In this document: one piece after another, positions 34,447-42,455 of the stretch
Layout: every line of letters starts with the position of its first letter
Position numbering within the stretch: position 1 is the first letter of the stretch
Source of the DNA: Pseudomonas mohnii
GTDB taxonomy: Bacteria; Pseudomonadota; Gammaproteobacteria; Pseudomonadales; Pseudomonadaceae
Length of the DNA stretch: 64,000 nucleotides
Direction of reading: 5' to 3'
Assembly (NCBI RefSeq): GCF_900105115.1
Contig: NZ_FNRV01000001.1
Span: 5,130,501 to 5,194,500, forward strand
The notes under the pieces: model-generated
Told to the model about the DNA's origin: nothing
Database searches by the model: none
Seen by the model: only the letters and a program-made list of their open reading frames with translations
Made by a program: the position numbers and the translations under genes

Positions 34447-34474
34447 AGGCACCTGCTTAGCGGGTGCCTTTTTT
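34447..34474 (+). terminator. rightward intrinsic terminator
   Basis: AGGCACC (34447-34453) and GGTGCCT (34463-34469) followed by TTTTT. It points rightward, although the flanking genes are leftward and the nearest rightward gene ends 1.3 kb upstream, so it may end a small untranslated or antisense transcript. Confidence 0.65.
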
Positions 34475-34486
34475 GTTTGGTTCGAC

Positions 34487-34762
34487 TCAGTAGGCGATGT
34501 CGAACTGCGCAGCCTGGCACTCACCCTGACTATGGGGTAGGCACGCCAGCTCCTGCCGCGCCGCTTCAATCTCTCCAACGTGGCGTCCGCGTTCGCTATC
34601 GATGCCCACTTCCGATCCGTCTGGGCGGCGAATCGTCCGAGCTCCGCGCGGCCCACGCTCAACGGCGTAACCAAGACGCCGCCATAGCCCGTTGGGGCTT
34701 TCGAATTGTGGGGTCAAGGTTATCTCCGGGTAGGCGCCGCCCTCCGTGACCGGATGCGACAT
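34487..34762 (-). CDS. small phage protein
   Basis: 91 residues starting MSHPVTEGGAYPEITLTPQF. GLWRRLGYAVERGPRGARTI is basic and glycine-rich; GEIEAARQELACLPHSQGEC ends the protein. The ATG at 34762 was preferred over the start 84 bp upstream. Function unknown. Confidence 0.5.
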   Translation of the reverse strand: MSHPVTEGGAYPEITLTPQFESPNGLWRRLGYAVERGPRGARTIRRPDGSEVGIDSERGRHVGEIEAARQELACLPHSQGECQAAQFDIAY

Positions 34763-34861
34763 TTTGTTGAGTTTTCTCAAAGTTAGAGGTTGTAGACATT
34801 GGTTTAATATTTTTGGAGTATTTCTTTCCGCCCGGTATTCAGGCAAATGGAGTAAATCCGG

Positions 34862-35083
34862 ATGATTACAGATCGCGAAGTTGCGCTAGAGCAGGCGTTG
34901 GTAGCCATCATTGGCGCGGCCATTGCCAGCGGACTCGATGTTAAAACTCTGCTGGATGACGCGGCGGCGGGCTTGTTGGGTAATGCGCCATATCGCTGGG
35001 TAGGGCACCCGCATGTATCAAATGCCATTCAAGTGATGAGTGATGCTCATACACAGGCATTGAGCACCGCTCCAGCTTCATAG
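34862..35083 (+). CDS. small helical phage protein on the opposite strand
   Basis: 73 residues starting MITDREVALEQALVAIIGAA, almost entirely helical by composition. A GGAG site lies about 9 bp upstream. It converges with the leftward gene at 35095. Similar 70-80 residue proteins are frequent in Pseudomonas phages; role unknown. Confidence 0.55.
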   Translation: MITDREVALEQALVAIIGAAIASGLDVKTLLDDAAAGLLGNAPYRWVGHPHVSNAIQVMSDAHTQALSTAPAS

Positions 35084-35094
35084 TCGAGGCAGGA

Positions 35095-35613
35095 TTATTC
35101 GTCACGACAGATGCGCAGGGCTTCACGCCTGTAGGCGAGCTCAAGCTTTCGCGCCATGGGCTCGGGCACTTCGTATTTTTGTCGCGGTGGCGGCTTTAGG
35201 AAGCAAATGGCCTGCTCACGTCCGACCTCGTGAAGGGCGGGAATTATCAGCCTCATCGCTGCGCTTTGATCGTGTGCACCAGTCCATTTCACCAAGTCAT
35301 CCAGTGCTGCCAAGGTGCCCGGCCTGGCGCCGAACCTGATCGGTGCACTGTCTGCAATGCGCGCCACGTTTTGGCTATTTTCGATTTTGTGGCGCGAGCC
35401 AATAAACCGCACAACGCCTTCCGGGCCCAGGTCTTGGACATGATGAATCATCAATGTCAGCGCCTCGCCTTGCTCAGTAATCCCGGCCCACTCCATCAGC
35501 TCGGCCAGCGCATGGCGTGTACTGGGTGGAACGCGCAACCTCAACTCCTCTTCGCTGAGCGCAGCACGCTTTAACGCAGCTTTGGCCGATCGCTGCTGAT
35601 CTGTCATCGCCAT
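35095..35613 (-). CDS. protein with two tandem ribbon-helix-helix-like units
   Basis: 172 residues. Residues 24-71 (LRLRVPPSTRHALAELMEWA, then ALTLMIHHVQDLG) and 91-139 (PIRFGARPGTLAALDDLVKW, then AAMRLIIPALHEVG) follow the same pattern of a short strand, two helices and a hydrophobic tail, indicating an internal duplication. Each unit resembles an Arc/MetJ-type ribbon-helix-helix monomer, so the protein may bind DNA as a single-chain dimer. This is pattern-based inference; no homologue is named. Confidence 0.6.
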   Translation of the reverse strand: MAMTDQQRSAKAALKRAALSEEELRLRVPPSTRHALAELMEWAGITEQGEALTLMIHHVQDLGPEGVVRFIGSRHKIENSQNVARIADSAPIRFGARPGTLAALDDLVKWTGAHDQSAAMRLIIPALHEVGREQAICFLKPPPRQKYEVPEPMARKLELAYRREALRICRDE

Positions 35614-35682
35614 GACCTACCTCTTCTATCCCACTGGCCGGCAATGCCAGCCAAGTTTGTCGTTTGCGTTGTTGGACTCGAG

Positions 35683-36276
35683 CTATGCGGCGCATGAGGT
35701 TCTGCCCTGACGTGCTTTCGGGTAGTCGATGCCGTGGGCGGCAATGATTCGCTCGAAGGCTTTATTGCCGATGGCCAGCTTTCCGCAGCACTGGCGCCGG
35801 GAGATTCCAAGCTCCAGGAAGGCCCTGATCCGCTCGGCATACTTCGCATCTCTGGCATCTGCTTGCTCCTTGCGCAGCGCGTCATTCGCACCGCCCCGGG
35901 TTGGGCGCTGGAATGTGATGTCATGCTCTTTGGCGATGTTGTAGATAGCCTTCCTGCTGATGCCGACGGCTGCCGCAACTTCCACTTGGGTATGCTTGCT
36001 GCTCAACCCACGGACTTGATCGACCAGCCTTTCGCGCGCCTGCTGGCGGGCATCGAATGCAGTTGGTGGTGGGGGAGGCGCTTCAACCCGGCGCCGAACA
36101 AATGGCTTGGGCGCCGGCGGCATTTGATTGCTGTAGCTGATCGGCTTGGGCTTGTAGTTGTAGGGCTCGGCTTCTTCGATCTTGCCGCCAGCGGCCAGGT
36201 ACCGCTCGACCTGGGCCGCCAGTTCATTTGCCTTGGGTCGAAGCTGCTCGACCAGACTGAGGTGGTTGCTGATCAT
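35683..36276 (-). CDS. phage DNA-binding protein with two HTH units
   Basis: 197 residues: an N-terminal helical part, a Pro-rich linker (about 50-72, EAPPPPPTA), then two helix-turn-helix-like units. Unit 1 is at about 95-122 (TQVEVAAAVGISRKAIYNIA) and unit 2 at about 150-185 (LELGISRRQCCGKLAIGNKA), ending in similar HDITF/HGIDY strands. It overlaps the exonuclease gene by ATGA, so it may be a regulator or accessory factor of the recombination module. Confidence 0.65.
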   Translation of the reverse strand: MISNHLSLVEQLRPKANELAAQVERYLAAGGKIEEAEPYNYKPKPISYSNQMPPAPKPFVRRRVEAPPPPPTAFDARQQARERLVDQVRGLSSKHTQVEVAAAVGISRKAIYNIAKEHDITFQRPTRGGANDALRKEQADARDAKYAERIRAFLELGISRRQCCGKLAIGNKAFERIIAAHGIDYPKARQGRTSCAA

Positions 36277-36917
36277 GCGGCTTTACTCCGCAGTATCTCC
36301 TCATAGCCGTCAACCAGGAGCTTGAACTGCCAAAGGTCTTCTTCGAGCTTTTCGATGTAGTCGTCATCGCGCTGGAACTCTTTCCACCAGAGCTGGCGAC
36401 CAACCACCTTCAGGTCCGGGCAGTACATCCCGATGTGCCACCATTTGCGCCCGGTGATCCACATACAGCCTTGGACTTGGTCCATGATTTCGCTGGCATC
36501 ATTGTCGATGTGGAACGAGCGGAGCTTTTCCGGTGCGAGGAAGCACTTGTATTCTGCGCCGCCATCTTCGCCGATGAAGCCGTCGGCACTGGCTCCGAAC
36601 ACACCATCATCGGTCTTGACCAGCCCCACCTGAGTAACCATCAGGCCAGTCTGGATTTCGTGCTCCATCCTCGCCTCAGGTTCCAGTTCGTGCCCCCGGC
36701 GCATTTGCCAGGTTTCAAAGCCGTTATCCAGCGGCTTGCCACCGATCCGCTCAACGGCAAGGCGGAATGCGTAATCCAAAGCCTTGGCAGTAGGCTCGCC
36801 CTTGTTTGGGCCTGACTTCAGGCGAGCTCGGGCGTCGCCGAACATGCTGGCGGTGATAACGCCGGCCCGCTCCTGGTGCCAAGCCTCTGAGCCCTGGGCG
36901 CAATTTACGATAATCAT
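36273..36917 (-). CDS. YqaJ-family viral exonuclease
   Basis: 214 residues. N-terminal QGSEAWHQERAGVITASMFG, then GHELEPEAR and the metal-binding region ASADGFIGEDGGAEYKC, are the YqaJ/lambda-exonuclease (PD-(D/E)XK) motifs. It degrades one strand from double-strand ends to feed phage annealing recombination. The adjacent upstream gene, overlapping by 4 bp, probably encodes its annealing partner. Ribosome site GAGGTG precedes the ATG. Confidence 0.88.
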   Translation of the reverse strand: MIIVNCAQGSEAWHQERAGVITASMFGDARARLKSGPNKGEPTAKALDYAFRLAVERIGGKPLDNGFETWQMRRGHELEPEARMEHEIQTGLMVTQVGLVKTDDGVFGASADGFIGEDGGAEYKCFLAPEKLRSFHIDNDASEIMDQVQGCMWITGRKWWHIGMYCPDLKVVGRQLWWKEFQRDDDYIEKLEEDLWQFKLLVDGYEEILRSKAA

Positions 36918-37825
36918 GCTGACACCTCCTCAAATTCGACTTCTTCGTCTGCGCCTGCATCGCCGACTGTTTCGGCGTCAGCCACTGGCTCAGGTTTCGT
37001 TTCGGCGGGCTTCAGTGCTACACCGCGAGCTCCAACAGCCACCTTGAATGCCTCGTAAGAGGTCATGTCTTTGACTTCGTTGATGGCCGATACGCCTGCC
37101 TTCCAAACCTCTGTCAGGGCTTCCGGTGTGGCTGCTGCATTGGCCTGGGCAATCCAATGCTCAGCCAGCGCTGGGTCGTGCGGTGCCGGGGTGGGCTTTT
37201 GGTTTCCCGACTGCGTCGACTCCTGTGGCCGCAGCTCTTCCGGCAGGTCTTCGATGTCTTGCGTGAAGATGTCCGAGGCTGCGGTGACGTTGAGCGTCAT
37301 GGCGATCATGGCGCGCTTGCATGCCATCTTGAGGATGGTGTTCGCCAGGTCTGCCGGCTCGGTGCGGATCTGGTCGGCGGTGTTGCCGTTCTTGTAGTAC
37401 TTTTTCCGGCGCAGGTTTTCCGGGGTGGCGTCGAGCTCTGCCTTGCAGATCACGCTTCGCCATTTGTATTTCTCTTCGCTGGATGAGCACTCGCCAACGC
37501 CTTCGCCGAGGGCTACGCCGGAAATCTGATGGCGACCCACGCAGGTGACCCGGTAGCGAGCCACTCCTTGCACAGACAGGTCTTCGATCTTGTATTCCTG
37601 GGCAACCCTGAAGGTCACGCAAAGCACTTCGGCGCCGGGCTTGTACAGGGTTGGCTTTTGAGTGCCTGGGATGGTGCCGTAGTGGGTTTCACGCTTCATG
37701 ATGCCTTGCATCACTTCTTGCACCAGGTTCACTCGCTGGCGAATCTCGACCGCCGAGAAGCGGTGTGTTTCCGCCGCGGTGAGTCCTGAGGCCTCCCGTG
37801 CTGGCATCTGTATGATCTCGTTCAT
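36914..37825 (-). CDS. putative single-strand annealing protein (RecT position)
   Basis: 303 residues. The core contains GIMKRETHYGTIPGTQKPTL and the block ANTILKMACKRAMIAMTLNV followed by TAASDIFTQDIEDL, which recur in a phage family found next to exonucleases. The C terminus is acidic (VGDAGADEEVEFEEV), as in proteins that bind a host partner. Position directly upstream of the YqaJ exonuclease argues for a Beta/RecT-like annealing role; the family assignment is inference. The ATG at 37825 was chosen over a 39-codon extension. Confidence 0.65.
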   Translation of the reverse strand: MNEIIQMPAREASGLTAAETHRFSAVEIRQRVNLVQEVMQGIMKRETHYGTIPGTQKPTLYKPGAEVLCVTFRVAQEYKIEDLSVQGVARYRVTCVGRHQISGVALGEGVGECSSSEEKYKWRSVICKAELDATPENLRRKKYYKNGNTADQIRTEPADLANTILKMACKRAMIAMTLNVTAASDIFTQDIEDLPEELRPQESTQSGNQKPTPAPHDPALAEHWIAQANAAATPEALTEVWKAGVSAINEVKDMTSYEAFKVAVGARGVALKPAETKPEPVADAETVGDAGADEEVEFEEVSA

Positions 37826-37832
37826 GGCGGCC

Positions 37833-39032
37833 TCAGTATTGAATGGTGATGGCAGGAATCTTGCGCTGAGCGATGAGGACGACAGCCTGCTTGGCGCATT
37901 CCTCTGGCATCCCGCCAGCGACGAAGGCGTCCAGCGCAGCACGGTTGATTTTCATCTTGTGAGCCTTGTCGGCCTCGCGGGCTGCTGCTTGGCGCAGGAT
38001 CTCGTCAGCTGCTGCATTCTGGCGGGCGACTTCAGCGAGACGGGCTCGCTCTGCGGCTTCTGCCTGGCGCGCTTCCGAGTTAATTCGCTCTTGTTCGGCG
38101 CGCTGCTCTGCGGCGATTCGATCCGCTTCGGCTTGGGCGATGGCTTGCTGGTGGCGCAGTTCGTCATCAGCTTTTTGTTGAGCTGCGCGCTGTTCTGATT
38201 CGATCTTTTCCCGCGCAGCCTGGGCAGCGGCTCTTTCCGCCTGCTCGGCGGCAAATTTCAGCTCCAGTTCCCGGCGATCTGCGGCAGCCTTTGCCTCAGC
38301 TTCACGCTTGGCTGTTGCATCACGCTCGGCCTGGACGCGCTGCTCGGCTTCGCGTCGAGCTCGCTCTTCTGCCTCTCGGGCGATCTGAGCTTCCCGATCA
38401 CGCTGGGCCTGTGCTTCAGCCTCAGCGCGCAGCCGGACAAGTTCGGCTTGCTCGGCTTCGTACTTGGTACGCTTTTCAAGTGCAGTCCGCAGCATGGCCA
38501 ATGTGTCAGCTTTCAATCGAAGCGCCTCAGCTTCGTGCTCGCCCAGCCAATCGCCGTCGATCACGATGCCCTCAAAGGCTCCGATGCTGATTTTCAGGTA
38601 TTCGGAATCGGCGGTGCTGATGATTTGCGGGTCAAGACGAAGCTCGCCAACCCAGGCTTCTATCTCTCGTTTCTTGTTAGCCTCAGCCGTTTCCCATTCA
38701 GTCAGCGGCCTCCTGACTTCCTCTTGCCATGCTCCAAGCAACTCTCGAACACGCTTACGCTCGGCGTCGATCTTCTTCGGGACATCCTTCAGTTCGGCGA
38801 CCAGTTCTTTGCCCATGGCGTCGAGCTTTGTTTTCGATGTGGCGAGGTCGTATGCAATCGATCGGTACGCGGCCTGGCCCTTCTTGGTTTTCACGTCGGG
38901 CGCCGAGGCGTTGAACTTGTCGATTTCTTCCCGGACGCTCTGCAGGTATGGATCAAGGCCGTTAGGCGCGCTGAACACTGCCAGGGCTACTTCTTTGGCT
39001 GGCAGGATCGCCAGTTGCTGTTCTGCGGACAT
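37833..39032 (-). CDS. long coiled-coil phage protein
   Basis: 399 residues. The N-terminal domain (about 1-200, with SVREEIDKFNASAPDVKTKK) is ordered; residues about 210-360 are an extreme Ala/Glu/Arg/Gln coiled coil (AEAEAQAQRDREAQIAREAE and similar), and a short C-terminal helix ends it. Such proteins are often misnamed TolA. It lies in the recombination operon, 7 bp upstream of the putative annealing gene. Function unknown; a scaffold or recombination accessory is possible. Confidence 0.7.
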   Translation of the reverse strand: MSAEQQLAILPAKEVALAVFSAPNGLDPYLQSVREEIDKFNASAPDVKTKKGQAAYRSIAYDLATSKTKLDAMGKELVAELKDVPKKIDAERKRVRELLGAWQEEVRRPLTEWETAEANKKREIEAWVGELRLDPQIISTADSEYLKISIGAFEGIVIDGDWLGEHEAEALRLKADTLAMLRTALEKRTKYEAEQAELVRLRAEAEAQAQRDREAQIAREAEERARREAEQRVQAERDATAKREAEAKAAADRRELELKFAAEQAERAAAQAAREKIESEQRAAQQKADDELRHQQAIAQAEADRIAAEQRAEQERINSEARQAEAAERARLAEVARQNAAADEILRQAAAREADKAHKMKINRAALDAFVAGGMPEECAKQAVVLIAQRKIPAITIQY

Positions 39033-39076
39033 GAGGATTCCTTGCCGCGATGCACGCAGCGTTTGAAAGTGTGGGG

Positions 39077-39193
39077 TTATTGAGTGATCTGGCCGGAGTA
39101 AGCGCTTGCCAGCATCCAGGCAGTGAAAAAGAGAAGGGCGATGGCAGAGCCACGCCAGAACCAGAAGCGCTTGGCGCGTTGGTAGGCGGTCAT
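39077..39193 (-). CDS. 38-residue membrane miniprotein
   Basis: MTAYQRAKRFWFWRGSAIAL continuing LFFTAWMLASAYSGQITQ: one transmembrane helix (about 15-32) after a basic/aromatic N terminus. The ATG overlaps the upstream stop (ATGA at 39190-39193), typical of coupled phage genes. Too short for standard gene callers; function unknown. Confidence 0.55.
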   Translation of the reverse strand: MTAYQRAKRFWFWRGSAIALLFFTAWMLASAYSGQITQ

Positions 39194-39636
39194 GCCGCAT
39201 CAGCCTTGCGCTGCTCTGCTCGACAGGCCGCTTCATCTGCTGCCAATTCATCTGCGCGAGCACGGCCAAATTCATTGGCCCAAGGCCTGATCAGCGCTTC
39301 GGCAACGTCATGCAGCGCGGTAGGGTGGCCATGCTTCGACTGGCCTAGCGCCTCACATGCCAGATCGAAGGCCTTGCCATGCACACGGCGGCCGTCGGCA
39401 ATGACCTCGCACAGCATTCGCTCAATCGGGTATTCGCGGTTGTCGGTGAGTAGCGGGGCGATGTGTTCTTGCGCCCCAAGATGCTCGGCGACCGCCTCCC
39501 ACAACGATTGCGGAGTGACCAGGGAAACAGCTTTGCCATGGGAGCGCGGCGCGGTCACGTTCTCGCCGCAGATCAGTGCGTTGATTGCATCGTGAAGCCA
39601 GTCAGGCCCTTCTGGAGTGCTGAGAAAGTCGGTCAT
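39190..39636 (-). CDS. phage protein of unknown function
   Basis: 148 residues starting MTDFLSTPEGPDWLHDAINA. Mainly helical, with a charged Ala-rich C terminus (RARADELAADEAACRAEQRK). It sits in the leftward operon, 5 bp after the previous gene. No domain recognised. Confidence 0.6.
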   Translation of the reverse strand: MTDFLSTPEGPDWLHDAINALICGENVTAPRSHGKAVSLVTPQSLWEAVAEHLGAQEHIAPLLTDNREYPIERMLCEVIADGRRVHGKAFDLACEALGQSKHGHPTALHDVAEALIRPWANEFGRARADELAADEAACRAEQRKADAA

Positions 39637-39641
39637 GGCAT

Positions 39642-39887
39642 CTACTCCTGTTCGAGCTTTCGCGCAAAGGCGCAGGCAGCGTTATGGTCGCGACGAAAGC
39701 CCTTCACCTTGCCGGTGCGGCTATCGATGATATGGAAGAAAGCGAGGCCGGCTGGCGACACCAGAAAGCGAGGCGCACGCACCGGCTCGCTGATTCCGGC
39801 CAACCGGTAGAAGTCAGCAGTTGCGATTTGAGAGCGCTGGCGAAGCCCTGAAAGAACTTCGCGTCGGCTTTGAATGCTTGGGTGCAT
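39642..39887 (-). CDS. phage protein of unknown function
   Basis: 81 residues. The ATG at 39887 (MHPSIQSRREVLSGL) has a strong CTGGAGG site 6 bp upstream, so it is preferred over the start 51 bp earlier. A strand-rich centre (PRFLVSPAGLAFFHIIDSRT) is followed by KGFRRDHNAACAFARKLEQ. Last gene before a 526-bp region without a clear gene. Confidence 0.6.
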   Translation of the reverse strand: MHPSIQSRREVLSGLRQRSQIATADFYRLAGISEPVRAPRFLVSPAGLAFFHIIDSRTGKVKGFRRDHNAACAFARKLEQE

Positions 39888-40413
39888 GTTCGCCTCCAGA
39901 GTGGCGGTGTTGATCCAACAAAACTCGGCTGCACTCATCCATTCCGCTGGTTGCCGTTGGGCGCGGAGGGGAGTGCATGCGGGTGGTGTCGGGGAAAGGG
40001 GGTGCAGGCGCCGGCGCTTCCCGGATGCGTCAAGTCTGGCCAGCTACGCCCTCGGACTCGCCTGCGGTACCGGTTACTTGTCCGGTGCTGATGTCACCAG
40101 CAGATCCTGTGGGCCATGCCCGCTGCGGGGCGCTGACAAAGCGCGCTCTCCGGAACCGATATTCTCTCGTCGGTCCAAGCGCCCAGCACTGTAGTGGCTG
40201 GGTATGCTGTTGCTCGGCAACGGCGGGTTAGCGCTTCATGGCAGTGACTCCTTTCGTTCGCTCACTGGGAAGGCAGTGGCCACCTGTCGAAGCTGCATTG
40301 GAATGTCGGTCCTGACCAAGATGCCTAACTACGTCCGCCCGTTCGCATACAAACAGTTGGCCTGGATCAGCTTTTTTCATGGGGCGCCGACATTCCGATG
40401 CAGCCTCTTGCGG
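39888..40413. other. 526-bp region without a clear gene
   Basis: On the minus strand a strong ribosome site (AAGGAG, 40246-40251) precedes an ATG at 40239 that reads only Met-Lys-Arg before a TAA (40228-40230); the same frame then stays open for 65 codons to 40033. Overlapping rightward frames exist but lack ribosome sites. It may hold a broken gene, a minimal leader frame or a promoter region for the leftward operon; nothing firm can be assigned. Confidence 0.4.
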
Positions 40414-40866
40414 TTACCCTTGCGGCAACATCTTCTTGAGTGCCGACTTGCCAAGGCCGCGAATTGAAAGCCGGAAGTGCCCGAGGTCTTTCCGGGCCTT
40501 CTTGCGCTCTCGAATGAAGTGCCATGCCCTGGTGCAATGCACGCAACCTTCGTCAGCGAGGAAGTCGGCAATCTCGTCTACCGCCAGGCCGACCATTCCG
40601 TATCCGCAGCTAGAAGGCTCGCGGTGCTGAAAGGCTTTCCAGATGTGCGTCTTCCGGCGGTTCTGCTCGTCGTGCAGAATTTCGTGATGGTTGCCGTTCG
40701 GCCAGGGCATGAGCTCAGCCAGCCCATTAGGCCGAGGGCCGATTTCGTCGTAGCCGCTCTGGCACTTGTTAATGCAACTTCCAATGACGCGTGTCAGGCG
40801 CTTTATTTGCTGGAGGCACGCTTCGTGCGCGGCCAGCGTGATAATCACTTTCCGCTCGAAGTTCAT
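40414..40866 (-). CDS. phage protein of unknown function
   Basis: 150 residues starting MNFERKVIITLAAHEACLQQ. It contains CINKCQSGYDEIGP, a GCVHCTRAWHFIRERKKARK segment with a CxxC pair, and a basic C terminus. Paired cysteines (CINKC, CVHC) could bind zinc. The ATG at 40866 is preferred over a 36-codon extension. Function unknown. Confidence 0.6.
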   Translation of the reverse strand: MNFERKVIITLAAHEACLQQIKRLTRVIGSCINKCQSGYDEIGPRPNGLAELMPWPNGNHHEILHDEQNRRKTHIWKAFQHREPSSCGYGMVGLAVDEIADFLADEGCVHCTRAWHFIRERKKARKDLGHFRLSIRGLGKSALKKMLPQG

Positions 40867-41131
40867 CGGCGAGTCTCCAATACGTGAGGGTTGATGCAGG
40901 GGGCCGCGTTGCGCGGTGCAGAATCGTCCGCATCGGAGATCGCTCGAATCCCTCCGAGTGTTGTCCGTCTTCACAAGGCGCTATTGATCGCACCAGCTCA
41001 GGACAAGGTGGCCACCCTGCTATCACGACAGAAGGCCGAGCGATCTCCGATGCGGTCTTGCCAGGGGTACGAGATCCGGGCCGGCAAGAAAGATCGGGCA
41101 GTTAACGACATGCTGTCGTGGCGCTGGTTGT

Positions 41132-41653
41132 TCAGTTGGCTTTTTCGGCTGCTTCAAACTCGCTGCCAAGGATTTCCGTCATCACATCCGACGGCTTGGC
41201 CGAGGTGCTGACATAGATGCAATCGTCCTTGGCGACGTGCTTATAGCTGGAGAAGAACAGCGCGCCGCCGCCGAGCCCCATAGCATCCATAAACGGTTGA
41301 AGATCAGCCTTTTCCTTGGGCCTGTGTTCTTTGAAGCCATCCTGAAGCTTTGTCAGCTCATCCTTCAGCGCTTTGCGCTCGTCACCCTTGAAACCGGACG
41401 GCAAGCTCTGGCGTGGGAACTGAGCCCCTTCTGCTTTCGGGTCTGGCTTGGTCCAAAGCGGCTGCGGCATCGGCGGGTTAAATTTGAGCCCGTAGAAGTT
41501 CCGGCCGCTGTGGATGCAGGTTGAGAAAAGAGCAGAGGCGCCTTCATAGCGCTTGGCGAATTCATCACCCAGCGCCTGCAAGCGATCTGCGCTTTCCATG
41601 TACGCTTTCCACGCTGCCAAAACTCCGGCATCGCTTGTCTTGTAGTAGGCCAT
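41132..41653 (-). CDS. phage protein of unknown function
   Basis: 173 residues starting MAYYKTSDAGVLAAWKAYME. Helical N terminus, a middle with GRNFYGLKFNPPMPQPLWTK, then a Lys/Glu-rich helix and a hydrophobic strand GGGALFFSSY. The pattern is soluble and cytoplasmic. GGAGGTGAG lies just upstream of the ATG. No family recognised. Confidence 0.6.
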   Translation of the reverse strand: MAYYKTSDAGVLAAWKAYMESADRLQALGDEFAKRYEGASALFSTCIHSGRNFYGLKFNPPMPQPLWTKPDPKAEGAQFPRQSLPSGFKGDERKALKDELTKLQDGFKEHRPKEKADLQPFMDAMGLGGGALFFSSYKHVAKDDCIYVSTSAKPSDVMTEILGSEFEAAEKAN

Positions 41654-41777
41654 CTCTCACCTCCGTTGATTTCCAATGCCGCCTCATCGAAGCGGCATCA
41701 GTAAATAGGTGCCCGGATATTTACCCACGCCGGGCCGTGCTAGCCTCTCCAGTCCCTACAACCATTGAGGCAACAAC

Positions 41778-41969
41778 ATGGAAGCTGCAAAACCGAAATG
41801 CTCTGCATGCGGAGTCGAAGGGCTTGGCAATATCGCGATCCAGCCCGCTCCAGGCAGCAAAAACATCCTGATCGCAAGCTGCGGCGAATGTGGAATCATC
41901 CACTCAGTTTTCGCTAGGCCTTTTGAGTCGCAAAAGAGCCCTCAACCGAATCCAGTGGAGTTTCTGTAA
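41778..41969 (+). CDS. small zinc-ribbon-like protein on the opposite strand
   Basis: 63 residues starting MEAAKPKCSACGVEGLGNIA. Cysteine pairs CSAC (8-11) and CGEC (about 35-38) form a four-Cys zinc ribbon. It is rightward within the leftward arm and its 3' end overlaps the next leftward gene by 56 bp. Weak ribosome site (TTGAGGC). DNA or protein binding possible; function unknown. Confidence 0.55.
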   Translation: MEAAKPKCSACGVEGLGNIAIQPAPGSKNILIASCGECGIIHSVFARPFESQKSPQPNPVEFL

Positions 41970-42270
41970 GGCGGAACACACCTGACGCTCTAGCTTCTTC
42001 AGGCGTCATTCGAGTGGCTTCACGGATACTCCGCTCGCGGCGTCCCTGCTCGATAAGATCAAGCAAGGGCTCAATCAGCCAATAGATGGCTTTGCAAATA
42101 AGTCGTCTCACTTCGCTCTCCTGCTTTCCGCGTGGTCCTGAGTAGGGCCACCTGGAGAGCATCCGACCCACATTCGGCGGGCCGGTATTCTCTGAATCTC
42201 CCTTCATCCGCTGGGATTCGCGGGGCGCATTGCTTGCCGGGTCACTCACTCGGTTAAGGCGTTTCACCAT
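41914..42270 (-). CDS. possible membrane-associated phage protein
   Basis: 118 residues; the last third contains a hydrophobic/amphipathic helix (ICKAIYWLIEPLLDLIEQGR) and a charged REATRMTPEEARASGVFRL segment. A later start at MKGDSENTGP is also possible. It converges with and overlaps the small zinc-ribbon gene, so at least one of the two may be spurious. Confidence 0.4.
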   Translation of the reverse strand: MVKRLNRVSDPASNAPRESQRMKGDSENTGPPNVGRMLSRWPYSGPRGKQESEVRRLICKAIYWLIEPLLDLIEQGRRERSIREATRMTPEEARASGVFRLTETPLDSVEGSFATQKA

Positions 42271-42455
42271 CGATCAGCCGTACAGGGTGTTCCTGTCGTG
42301 GGCGGGCTATCTGACCCGTCTGATCGCCGGTCGCCGGTAGAGGCAATGCGGTCTGTTGGTATTTCTGTATTGCGCTGACTTTTAAAGAGCGTTCCGGTTG
42401 CCCGAGGCCTCTCGGCCCTTCGCAGTGGCTGTGTGTCGCTGCGATGGGTGAAATA

